From contig NZ_CP027116.1 in assembly GCF_003431975.1 (NCBI RefSeq), positions 806,001 to 870,000 on the forward strand: a stretch of DNA of 64,000 nucleotides, in the 5' to 3' direction. This document shows, piece by piece, positions 32,307 through 40,060 of this stretch (positions are counted from its first letter, which is position 1; every line of letters begins with the position of its first letter). A program made the translations under genes and the position numbers. Under the pieces are notes generated by a model. The model did no database searches and was not told the DNA's origin. It saw nothing but the letters and a program-made list of their open reading frames with translations. This stretch comes from Bacillus pumilus. Lineage in GTDB: Bacteria > Bacillota > Bacilli > Bacillales > Bacillaceae.

Positions 32307-33347
32307 ATGACAGATCAGCTTGAATTGTTTGACGTCACCATTATTGGCGGCGGTCCAGCAGGAATGTACACCGCCTTTTATAGTGGGATGCGGGACTTAA
32401 AGACCAAGGTACTGGAGTATAACGAAAGCCTTGGAGGAAAAATCCTACTGTATCCTGAAAAGGTCATTTGGGATGTAGGCGGTTTGCCGCCAACAAGAGG
32501 AGAACAGCTCATTCAGCAGCTGGAGACGCAGGCGAAAACATTTGAACCAGAGATTGCACTGAATCAGAAAATCACGACATTTGAGCGCGATGAACATCAT
32601 AATATTTTGTTGACGGCTGAAAATGGTGATCGCCATTTGACGAAGACCCTCATTTTAGCGATGGGCCACGGCATTCCTGTCCAGCGGAAACTTGAAATCG
32701 AGCATGCAGACCGCTATGAAGTGACAAACCTTTATTACACCGTGCAGGAGCTAAAGACTTTTGCAGGAAAGCGTGTGGTCATCTCTGGAGGCGGCGATTC
32801 TGCGGTTGACTGGGCAAATGCCCTTGTTCCAATTGCTGAAAGTGTCACCGTCGTGCATCGCCGTGATATGTTTGGCGGACATGAGAAAAATGTCGCCCAC
32901 ATGAAGGCATCTTGCACACGAATTTTAACCCCGCATGAACTGACAGAGCTTCACGGTCAAGGCGATAAAATTGATGCTGTGTCCATCCAAAACATAGAGA
33001 CAGGCGAAATCGAGCGAATGGAAACAGACGCTGTCATCGTCAACCATGGCATGAAAGGCGATTTAAGTATTCTATCCGAATGGGGACTCAAGCAAGGTGA
33101 ATGGGGACTGATCGAGGTCAATGAAAAAATGGAAACCAATTTACCCGGCGTCTATGCAGTAGGCGATTTATGTACACATAAAAGCAAGGTTCGCTTAATT
33201 GCTGGGACGTTTGTTGACGGAGTCAATGCGCTTAATAGCGCAAAGCTTTACATCGAACCAGAAGCTGAAAAAGTGGCATACGTTTCCTCACATAACGAAC
33301 GCTTTAAAGAGAAAAACAAAGAATTGCAAACGGCTGGAGCTCGTTAA
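32307..33347 (+). CDS. ycgT: Ferredoxin/flavodoxin-NADP+ reductase (thioredoxin-reductase-like)
   Basis: A 346-residue flavoprotein of the TrxR-like FNR group. The FAD site is [16 protein letters not shown], the NADP site [17 protein letters not shown], and the second FAD motif [11 protein letters not shown]. There is no redox-active CxxC pair, so it is not a thioredoxin reductase but supplies NADPH electrons to ferredoxin or flavodoxin. B. subtilis has two such enzymes, YumC and the iron-regulated YcgT; the strong Fur box here favours YcgT. A likely role is electron supply for iron release from siderophores. GGAGGG precedes the ATG. Confidence 0.88.
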   Translation: MTDQLELFDVTIIGGGPAGMYTAFYSGMRDLKTKVLEYNESLGGKILLYPEKVIWDVGGLPPTRGEQLIQQLETQAKTFEPEIALNQKITTFERDEHHNILLTAENGDRHLTKTLILAMGHGIPVQRKLEIEHADRYEVTNLYYTVQELKTFAGKRVVISGGGDSAVDWANALVPIAESVTVVHRRDMFGGHEKNVAHMKASCTRILTPHELTELHGQGDKIDAVSIQNIETGEIERMETDAVIVNHGMKGDLSILSEWGLKQGEWGLIEVNEKMETNLPGVYAVGDLCTHKSKVRLIAGTFVDGVNALNSAKLYIEPEAEKVAYVSSHNERFKEKNKELQTAGAR

Positions 33348-33355
33348 ACACCCTT

Positions 33356-33405
33356 CAGTCAACCATTGAAGTGCTAAAATGTCGTTTATTTTAGCACTTT
33401 TTTTA
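33356..33405 (+). terminator. Terminator after ycgT, possible miniature-element remnant
   Basis: AAGTGCTAAAAT / ATTTTAGCACTT (33369-33399) with seven T. The CTAAAATG-N3-TTTATTTTAG core and the preceding CAG...TTGA resemble the left end of the 175-bp elements. Confidence 0.8.
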
Positions 33406-33425
33406 TATGGAAGGAGAAAGAGAAA

Positions 33426-35030
33426 ATGACAACCCGTACTCATACCATTCTGCGCATGAAAGAGAGCAGAGAGCGATCTCTTTCTGTCAAACAAACGGTC
33501 TCCTGGCTGACAGCTTCACCTATGTTCTTGACAAGTGATGGATCTGTGTTAATTGAGATGGAAGGATTGGAATATGAGCTAAACGCAAAAGATAGCATGT
33601 TGATCCGCTCAGGTATAAACGTCATTATCCAATCTTTATCCAGCGAACAGGTGGTGATTCATACTGTCATATTTGACCAATTTACCTTGGCAAATGATGC
33701 ACAAAATGAATTGGTCTATAAGGTGAATTATGATGATCTCCCGGATAATGGAGAAATCGTTAAAGGCTCTGCCACCCTTTTTTCCTACATCAAACAAATG
33801 AAGAGGAGTCAAAGCATTCAAGAACAGGTGAAGTGGCTGGAGGACATCATGCGCATTTTTCAGCGTCAATCCAAGCCATACACTGAAAAGGTGCATTATT
33901 CTATTGAAATGATTTTGCAGTATATGGCTGAGCATTATGAGCAAAAGCTAACAAGAAAAGACTTAGCCCATAAGATGGGCTTTCATGAGAGTTATTTTTC
34001 GACTTTTTTCAAACAAAGTATGGGACAGAGTGTGACTGACTATATTGCACAAATTCGAATAGATGAAGCAAAAAAACGTCTTCTGCAAACAGATGATCAA
34101 ATTCAAATGATTGCGCGGCAAGTGGGCTATACAGACAGTTTATATTTCAGCAGGATATTCAAGCAGAAGACAGGGAGGTCCCCTAGTCAGTTCAGAAACA
34201 ATCGAAGACCAGAGCGGATTGCAGCTTTTCAATTTGCCGGATCATTGGTCGCATTAGGCATTCGACCTGTCTGCATTGACCGAGAAACCTTTCTTCATTC
34301 AGATATACTCAAAGATCAGTTGCCCGGTTCTCTGGTCATAGATGAACACACGCCAGATGACATATTCAAATCACTTCAATTAGATTTAATCATCATCCCT
34401 AACTATTATTATTCAAAGCCTGCATTGATCAAACGGTTGGAGCGGATTGCACCTGTACTTGTTCTGCCATATGGTGGTGGTCATGCTGTACAAGAGGTCT
34501 TATTTACAGGGCGTCTGTTAGGAAGAGAGAAAGAGGCAGATGATTGGGTGAGACGCTTCGAATATCTGAGTCAAAAAGCGAGAGATGATTTATCTTCCTT
34601 TAGGGAAAAAGGAGAGACAGTCGCGATTTATGAAATGAGAGGACATGACAAAGTGTACATTTGGTCTTATCAGGCAAGAGGTTCCTTCTATCTTTACGAA
34701 ACGCTTGGCTTAAAGCCTCCAAAGGCGATTCAAGAAGAAGTTCTTCGCCCGAATCAACATACAGTTATTCCTTTAGAGAGGCTAAGAGAATACGAGGCGG
34801 ATCATATGTTTTTTATTGCAGGGGTTCAACATGGGTGGTATGAACAAATGGATAAACGGCTGGAGGAAAGCGATGTTCTCCGTCAATTGTCTGCTGTAAA
34901 AAACGGAACCTTCTATCCGCTAAAGCTAGAGGAATTTCGATTTGATGAAGGGGAGCGGGCGCTTCTTTTAATCAATCGTTTCGTCTCCAAATTGACACAG
35001 AAAACCTATCCAACAATTGTCCATATGTAA
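33426..35030 (+). CDS. AraC-family regulator fused to a siderophore-binding domain (Btr-like)
   Basis: A 534-residue activator. An N-terminal cupin-like region (about 1-140) is followed by two AraC helix-turn-helix motifs (about 160-255, with LTRKDLAHKMGFHESYFSTF and IQMIARQVGYTDSLYFSRIF) and a C-terminal FeuA-like periplasmic-binding domain (about 265-534). The same architecture occurs in B. subtilis Btr (YbbB), which senses bacillibactin and activates feuABC. Here it should sense a siderophore and activate the lipoprotein/ABC genes that follow. AAGGAG precedes the ATG at 33426. Confidence 0.9.
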   Translation: MTTRTHTILRMKESRERSLSVKQTVSWLTASPMFLTSDGSVLIEMEGLEYELNAKDSMLIRSGINVIIQSLSSEQVVIHTVIFDQFTLANDAQNELVYKVNYDDLPDNGEIVKGSATLFSYIKQMKRSQSIQEQVKWLEDIMRIFQRQSKPYTEKVHYSIEMILQYMAEHYEQKLTRKDLAHKMGFHESYFSTFFKQSMGQSVTDYIAQIRIDEAKKRLLQTDDQIQMIARQVGYTDSLYFSRIFKQKTGRSPSQFRNNRRPERIAAFQFAGSLVALGIRPVCIDRETFLHSDILKDQLPGSLVIDEHTPDDIFKSLQLDLIIIPNYYYSKPALIKRLERIAPVLVLPYGGGHAVQEVLFTGRLLGREKEADDWVRRFEYLSQKARDDLSSFREKGETVAIYEMRGHDKVYIWSYQARGSFYLYETLGLKPPKAIQEEVLRPNQHTVIPLERLREYEADHMFFIAGVQHGWYEQMDKRLEESDVLRQLSAVKNGTFYPLKLEEFRFDEGERALLLINRFVSKLTQKTYPTIVHM

Positions 35031-35092
35031 GTTGAGAGAATCCTCCATAGACCGCTTCCCATGAGGTTGATAGAATACATGAGACTAGTAAT

Positions 35093-35107
35093 TGATAACT
35101 ATTCTCA
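35093..35107. promoter_or_regulatory. Fur box upstream of the siderophore-binding lipoprotein
   Basis: TGATAACTATTCTCA matches the 7-1-7 Fur consensus at 12 of 14 positions and lies about 35 bases before the start at 35141. Confidence 0.75.
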
Positions 35108-35140
35108 TTTGTGTCAGGGAAATGAAGGAGGAATACTCAT

Positions 35141-36067
35141 ATGAAAAAAACATATTGGATATGTGCTGTCATCTTAATCCTGGTATTGTCAGCCTGTGGT
35201 AAAAAAGAAGAAGACAAAACGGCAGAAACAAAGCAGCAAACAAAAACCATTGAGACTGTAAAAGGGAAAATCGACATTCCAGCGAACCCAAAACGCATTC
35301 TTATAGATGGATATTTAGGCAGTGCAATTGCATTGGATGTTCACCCTGTAGGTGCAACGACACAAGATTTAAAGAATGTCCATTTGAAGGACAAGATCAA
35401 AGGAATTGAGGATATCAGTGACGAACGTTCAGCTGAAAAAGTTCTTAGTCTAAAGCCTGATCTGATTATCACAGCCGTACAGGATGAAAAGGTCTATGAT
35501 GTGTATAAAAAAATAGCGCCAACACTTGTATATCCTTACAATTCATTCAAAGACGCACACGAAGAAATCACGGCTTTGGCAAAGGTGTTAAACAAAGAAG
35601 AGGAAGGAAAGACGTTTCTCGCCTCCTTTGATCGACGAATTGAAGCAGCTCGAAAAAAAGTAAATTCTGCATTAAAGAAAAATGAAACAGTCTCCATCAT
35701 GGGCGCATTTAAAAATGATGTGTATGTGTATGGGAACGGAATTTACCGAGGTGGACAGGCGCTATATCAACAATTGAAAATGAACCCACCAAAAGAGGTC
35801 GAAGATACAATTTTAAACAGCAAGACAGGCTACGAAGTACTCTCTTATGAAACCCTTCCGAAATATGCTGGAGATTATATATTCATTGATGAATCCAATG
35901 GCGGGACATTTGATAAAAATAATTCCATCTGGAAGAGTTTAAAAGCTGTCAAAAAAGAGCAAACCTACCAACTGGATGCAGAGTTCTTTTGGCCGTATGA
36001 CCCGATTGCAGTAGCGAACCAAGCTGAAAAGTTTGCCGACATATTGACAGAATTGTCCGAGCGGTAG
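35141..36067 (+). CDS. Iron-siderophore-binding lipoprotein
   Basis: A 308-residue class III substrate-binding protein. The lipoprotein signal is a short basic start, a hydrophobic helix and lipobox LVLSACGKK (lipidated Cys near residue 20). The two lobes are joined by a long helix. Typical segments are PKRILIDGYLGSAIALDV, VLSLKPDLIITA and FFWPYDPIAVANQAEKF. It should be tethered outside the membrane and bind an Fe3+-siderophore. Its own Fur box and the upstream Btr-like regulator support iron control. The transporter 12 bases downstream is unusually of the exporter fold, and no FecCD-type permease is present. Confidence 0.9.
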   Translation: MKKTYWICAVILILVLSACGKKEEDKTAETKQQTKTIETVKGKIDIPANPKRILIDGYLGSAIALDVHPVGATTQDLKNVHLKDKIKGIEDISDERSAEKVLSLKPDLIITAVQDEKVYDVYKKIAPTLVYPYNSFKDAHEEITALAKVLNKEEEGKTFLASFDRRIEAARKKVNSALKKNETVSIMGAFKNDVYVYGNGIYRGGQALYQQLKMNPPKEVEDTILNSKTGYEVLSYETLPKYAGDYIFIDESNGGTFDKNNSIWKSLKAVKKEQTYQLDAEFFWPYDPIAVANQAEKFADILTELSER

Positions 36068-36079
36068 GAGGTCCGTCCA

Positions 36080-37795
36080 TTGTTAAAGCGTTTCTTATCA
36101 TACTACAAACCATATATGGGTCTGTTTATCGTAGATTTTTCCTGTGCGGTGCTGGCTGCGTTACTCGAATTATCCTTTCCACTCGCAATAAGTAAAGTCA
36201 TGGACGACTTGCTGCCAAATGGGGATTGGGAAGCCATTTGGTTCTGGGGAAGCATGCTCCTCATTTTATATGTCATCAGCTCCACTATGCATTACGTTGT
36301 CACTTATTTTGGCCATAAATTAGGCATCAATATTGAAACGGATATGAGGAACCAGTTATTTTCTCATGTGCAAAGAATGTCCTTTCGCTTCTTTGACCAA
36401 AAGAAAACGGGAAAGCTCGTCTCTCGTATGACAAATGATTTAATGGATATTGGAGAAATCGCTCATCATGGTCCAGAGGATTTATTTATTGCGGTGATGA
36501 CACTGACTGGTGCCTTTGGGCTTATGCTATCTATTAACTGGCAGCTTGCGGTTCTCACCTTTATTGTCGTTCCATTCCTTATAGGATTATCCGTCTATTT
36601 TACGAAAAAGATGTCCGCTGCTTTTGATAAAATGTTCTCAAGTATTGGACGATTCCACTCACGTGTTGAAAACAATATTAGTGGAATACGTGTTGTGAAA
36701 GCATTCGGGAATGAGACACATGAAATGGATCGTTTTATTGAACATAACCAGCAGTTTAGAGAAACAAAACTAGCCACTTATCAAATGATGGCAGTCCACA
36801 CAGCTGTAAGCCATTTTCTCATTAAAAGTGTTACAGTTTTTGGTCTTGTATGTGGTGCATGGTTCGTATTGCAAAAAAATATGACGTATGGAGAATTTGT
36901 TTCATTTGTTCTTTTAACAGGCATCTTCTTAGGACCTATTCAACAAATCAATGCTGTCATTGAAATGTATCCAAAAGGTGCAGCGGGCTTTAAACGATTC
37001 GCATCACTCATCGATCAATCGCCAGATGAAAAGGATGTTGATGATGCAATCAAAGTCAATCATTTAAAAGGCGATATTGTATTTGAGCATGTGTCTTTCC
37101 AATATGAATCAGGGAAACCTGTTCTGCATGACATCAACCTTGAGGTCAAACAGGGGGAGACGATTGCCATCGTAGGTCCTTCTGGTGCTGGAAAATCTAC
37201 GCTTTGCAGTCTGCTGCCTCGTTTTTACGAATGGCAGGAAGGGACCATTACGATTGATGGTATTGAGACAAGAAAGATGACACTCCCGTCACTTCGCAGT
37301 CAAATTGGTGTCGTGCAGCAAGATATCTATTTATTCCATGGAACAATTCGCGAAAACATCTTATATGGAAAACTACAGGCATCTGATGAGGAAGTATGGG
37401 AGGCAGTAGAGAAGGCTCAATTGAAAGATCTTGTGAATAGCTTGCCAAAAGGGCTGGATACGATCATAGGTGAGCGCGGGATGATGTTATCTGGCGGACA
37501 AAAGCAGCGGATTTCCATTGCGCGTATTTTCCTTAAAAATCCGCCAATTTTTATCTTAGACGAAGCTACATCTTCGCTTGATACGGAGACAGAGTCCTTT
37601 ATCCAAGCATCACTTGAAGAACTGGCTGAAGGACGAACAACGTTTATCATTGCGCATCGTCTAGCCACTATACAACATGCCGATCGCATTGTTGTTTTAA
37701 CAAAAGAAGGCATAAAAGAGCAAGGAAGGCACGAAGACCTTCTTCAAATGGACGGAATGTATCGGCGGTTATATGAAACACAATTTAGAATATAG
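36080..37795 (+). CDS. ABC transporter with fused membrane and ATPase domains (exporter fold)
   Basis: A 571-residue half-transporter. Six membrane helices (about 15-310) carry the coupling helix region RFFDQKKTGKLVSRMTND. The ATPase has Walker A GPSGAGKST, signature LSGGQKQRI and Walker B IFILDEATSSLD. It starts at a TTG (36080) behind GGAGG, 12 bases after the binding-protein gene, so the two form one unit. The fold is that of homodimeric exporters (BmrA/MsbA type), but exporter-fold proteins such as YbtPQ and IrtAB import siderophores, so import is possible. Alternatively it exports a siderophore or releases its product. Confidence 0.88.
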   Translation: MLKRFLSYYKPYMGLFIVDFSCAVLAALLELSFPLAISKVMDDLLPNGDWEAIWFWGSMLLILYVISSTMHYVVTYFGHKLGINIETDMRNQLFSHVQRMSFRFFDQKKTGKLVSRMTNDLMDIGEIAHHGPEDLFIAVMTLTGAFGLMLSINWQLAVLTFIVVPFLIGLSVYFTKKMSAAFDKMFSSIGRFHSRVENNISGIRVVKAFGNETHEMDRFIEHNQQFRETKLATYQMMAVHTAVSHFLIKSVTVFGLVCGAWFVLQKNMTYGEFVSFVLLTGIFLGPIQQINAVIEMYPKGAAGFKRFASLIDQSPDEKDVDDAIKVNHLKGDIVFEHVSFQYESGKPVLHDINLEVKQGETIAIVGPSGAGKSTLCSLLPRFYEWQEGTITIDGIETRKMTLPSLRSQIGVVQQDIYLFHGTIRENILYGKLQASDEEVWEAVEKAQLKDLVNSLPKGLDTIIGERGMMLSGGQKQRISIARIFLKNPPIFILDEATSSLDTETESFIQASLEELAEGRTTFIIAHRLATIQHADRIVVLTKEGIKEQGRHEDLLQMDGMYRRLYETQFRI

Positions 37796-37800
37796 AAGAG

Positions 37801-37824
37801 AAAAGCCGGCATATTGCCGGCTTT
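37801..37824 (+). terminator. Terminator after the ABC transporter
   Basis: AAAGCCGGC-ATATT-GCCGGCTTT, a perfect stem whose T run is interrupted by the miniature-element remnant beginning CAG at 37825. Confidence 0.85.
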
Positions 37825-37898
37825 CAGTGTATAGACAAACCATCGCATCGGTTCCTAGTCCTGAAACCCATTACTCACAATGACCCCTGATTCAGCTC
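37825..37898 (-). mobile_element. Decayed 175-bp-family miniature element, copy 3 (one end only)
   Basis: CAGTGTATAGACAAACCATCGCAT lines up with the reverse complement of the right end of copies 1 and 2 (CAGCATGTAGACAAACCCTCGCAT). The similarity continues through TCCTG and TACTCAC. It begins exactly at the base of a terminator hairpin, as the intact copies do. The other half and the second hairpin copy are gone. Confidence 0.6.
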
Positions 37899-37904
37899 AT
37901 TACA

Positions 37905-38231
37905 TTAATTGCGAGGCGCAAATAACATCACACTGACCCCAGCCAAACAGATCAAAGCACCCATCCAGTCATAGAAATCAGGCGTTTTTCGATCGACCCA
38001 CCAGCCCCAAAACACAGCAAGAACCACAAATATGCCGCCATATGCCGCATAAACCCGTCCAAAGGCGGGGAACTGCTGGAAGGTAGGGATGACCCCATAA
38101 GCGACGAGGATGAGGCTGCCAGCGATCCCAAAGCTGACAGGTTTGGCTTCACGCAGCCAAAGCCACACAAGATAGCCGCCGCCAATTTCTGCTATTCCTG
38201 CTAATAAAAAAAGAACGATCGTCAACATCAT
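37905..38231 (-). CDS. YnfA/UPF0060-family membrane protein
   Basis: A 108-residue four-helix membrane protein of the UPF0060/YnfA family, recognisable by GIAEIGGGYLVWLWLRE in helix 1-2 and FGRVYAAYGGIFVVLAVFWG in the middle, ending DWMGALICLAGVSVMLF. The fold resembles SMR proteins and some members are reported as small-molecule exporters; the physiological substrate is unclear. The start is taken at 38231 (MMLT) with GGAG upstream, giving the family length; the frame could extend to 38246. It is convergent with the ABC transporter gene. Confidence 0.88.
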   Translation of the reverse strand: MMLTIVLFLLAGIAEIGGGYLVWLWLREAKPVSFGIAGSLILVAYGVIPTFQQFPAFGRVYAAYGGIFVVLAVFWGWWVDRKTPDFYDWMGALICLAGVSVMLFAPRN

Positions 38232-38586
38232 GTAAGGACACTCCAATTCGATTCATTGTCTTCTATTATGACATGCTGAAAAAATGCGTGCTACTTCATT
38301 TACATTGTGAGGGAAAGGAGAGTTTGCTAAAATCAACTGAACAGAGAATGGAAACACATGGATTCTTGACTTTTTGGATATAGGTGATCCAAATGATCTT
38401 TCCTTTCGTATAGTAAGTACATTCTCATGGGAGCACACTTCCTTTTTCGGCGCTCTTTTTTTCTCCTTGGAAAAAGAGTAAAGTACAAAGTAGGCTTATT
38501 TCAGCAAATCGAGTGATAAGCAATACGTGAAGGATTTCATGATGAATGCAGCATGCTCTTTCTCATGAAAAAGGGAGGAGATGACC
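38232..38586. promoter_or_regulatory. Divergent promoter region before the ECF sigma operon
   Basis: 355 bases without a gene. A perfect inverted repeat TTTCATGA / TCATGAAA (38535-38542, 38563-38570) lies just before the GGGAGGAG ribosome site of the sigma gene and could fold in the mRNA leader. No certain ECF-type promoter could be assigned by eye. Confidence 0.4.
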
Positions 38587-39153
38587 ATGGATACACTGAA
38601 AGATTCTGAGCTATATCACAAGATCAAATTTGATCGTCATAAGCCTTCGCTTGAAGTGCTGTATGATCGTTATGAACGTGTGTTATATTCGTTTATTTAT
38701 AAAATGACTGGAAGCCGTGAGCTTGCGGAGGAAGTGCTTCAAGAAGTCTTTATCAAGCTCTGGCGCGGCATAGGAGAATACCATACGGATAAAGGGAAAT
38801 TCTCCTCGTGGTTATTCATGATGTCACGGAACACAGCCATTGATCTCCTAAGAAAGCACCGGAACGAAACGGCACTTGAAGATGAGCATATTGAATATTT
38901 AGCTGATCATCAAGAAGATGTATCAAAGGAAGTCGAATGGAACGAGGAAAAACAAATCATACGTGAAGCAGTATCTACACTGTCAAAAGAACAGCAAACC
39001 ATCATAGAAGATGTCTATTTTAAAGGAATGACACAAAAAAGCATTGCAGAAAAGCTAGGCATCCCCATTGGAACGGTGAAGGGAAGGGTTCGATTGTCAT
39101 TGAAGCACTTACGGACGAGACTGTCTCGCGGAGGAAAGGAGGAAGAGGCATGA
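38587..39153 (+). CDS. ECF-type RNA polymerase sigma factor
   Basis: A 188-residue ECF sigma factor. Region 2 has LYDRYERVLYSFIYKMTGSR and EEVLQEVFIKLWRGIGEY (about 20-85), and region 4 has MTQKSIAEKLGIPIGTVKGR (about 145-170). GGGAGGAG lies six bases before the ATG at 38587; the ATG at 38581 abuts that site. The anti-sigma gene starts four bases inside its 3' end, so they are coupled. This pair is not one of the familiar B. subtilis 168 ECF sigma/anti-sigma pairs by its partner type; the regulon is unknown. Confidence 0.9.
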   Translation: MDTLKDSELYHKIKFDRHKPSLEVLYDRYERVLYSFIYKMTGSRELAEEVLQEVFIKLWRGIGEYHTDKGKFSSWLFMMSRNTAIDLLRKHRNETALEDEHIEYLADHQEDVSKEVEWNEEKQIIREAVSTLSKEQQTIIEDVYFKGMTQKSIAEKLGIPIGTVKGRVRLSLKHLRTRLSRGGKEEEA

Positions 39154-39905
39154 CTCAGTGTAAACATCAAGTGATTGATTATTTCAACGGGCATTTACAA
39201 GGAGAAGAAAAAGCGCAATTTGAAGAGCACATCAAGCACTGTTCAGCTTGCAAAGAAGAGCTTGAAGAATTGACATCGCTCATGTCTGACATTCCATTTC
39301 TAGCAGATGACCAAGCACCTCCGGCAGGGATGAAGGGCCGCATTTTATCCCAGGTGTTTGAAGAAGAGACATCAGAGACCGTCGAAGAAAAGAATGACCA
39401 GAAGAAAGAGCTCAAGGTCGCACGTGAACCAAATGAGGTCAGACCGATGCAAAAGAAACGAAAGCAATGGCTGTTGCCGCTTGTTGCCGCACTGCTTCTC
39501 ATTTCAGCAGCTGGAAACGTGTATTTCTTAACAAATGGAAAAGAACAAGCGGAAGAACCTGTAAGGGTTGTTGCGACAAAATCACTGACATCAGCCGAAT
39601 CACCAAAAACAGCAGGTGCTTTTTCAGTGATTGAGCATAACGGCAAAAAAGAACTAGTTGTGAGTGCAGACGGATTAAAGGGTCAGCTTGATTCATCTGC
39701 TGTTTATCAAGTATGGCTCATTAAAGGAGATCAGCCCGTGCCAGCTGGTGCCTTTAAAACAGATAACAAAGGAGAAGGAACTGTCACCTATGCGTTATCT
39801 GAAAAAGAAGCGAGCGAATCATGGGATACCGTGGCAGTCACCCTTGAACCAAAAAAGGATAACAAGCTGCCGCAAGGACCTGTCGTACTAAGCGCTGCAT
39901 TTTAA
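39150..39905 (+). CDS. RskA-like membrane anti-sigma factor
   Basis: A 251-residue anti-sigma factor. The N-terminal zinc-binding anti-sigma domain has CKHQVIDYFNGHL and HIKHCSACKEEL (H-x3-C-x2-C). A linker precedes one membrane helix (about 110-130, WLLPLVAALLLISAAGNVYF), and an extracytoplasmic RskA domain contains VYQVWLIKGDQPVPAGAFKT and VAVTLEPKKDNKLPQGPVVL. It should hold the coupled ECF sigma at the membrane until an outside signal triggers proteolysis. Its terminator (AGGATGCC-TTTT-GGCATCCT) was the target of the insertion sequence at 39939-41488. Confidence 0.9.
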   Translation: MTQCKHQVIDYFNGHLQGEEKAQFEEHIKHCSACKEELEELTSLMSDIPFLADDQAPPAGMKGRILSQVFEEETSETVEEKNDQKKELKVAREPNEVRPMQKKRKQWLLPLVAALLLISAAGNVYFLTNGKEQAEEPVRVVATKSLTSAESPKTAGAFSVIEHNGKKELVVSADGLKGQLDSSAVYQVWLIKGDQPVPAGAFKTDNKGEGTVTYALSEKEASESWDTVAVTLEPKKDNKLPQGPVVLSAAF

Positions 39906-39918
39906 ATATGATTCAGGA

Positions 39919-39938
39919 AGGATGCCTTTTGGCATCCT
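39919..39938 (+). repeat. 20-bp terminator hairpin, left target duplication of the IS
   Basis: AGGATGCCTTTTGGCATCCT, identical to 41489-41508. The right copy is followed by the T run of the original anti-sigma terminator. Confidence 0.9.
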
Positions 39939-40025
39939 CAGATTGTAGAGAAACTCATGTTTTTCTACAATCTTTTTTATTTTTAGCGTAAGTATGATGG
40001 ATGAAAATTAATGAAAAAGGCTTCC

Positions 40026-40060
40026 CACACACCTAGCCTAGCTTCGCTAGGTGTGTGGCA
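40026..40060 (-). terminator. Terminator of the transposase gene
   Basis: CCACACACCTAGC / GCTAGGTGTGTGG inverted repeat next to the transposase stop, followed on the minus strand by GAAGCCTTTTTC. Confidence 0.7.
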
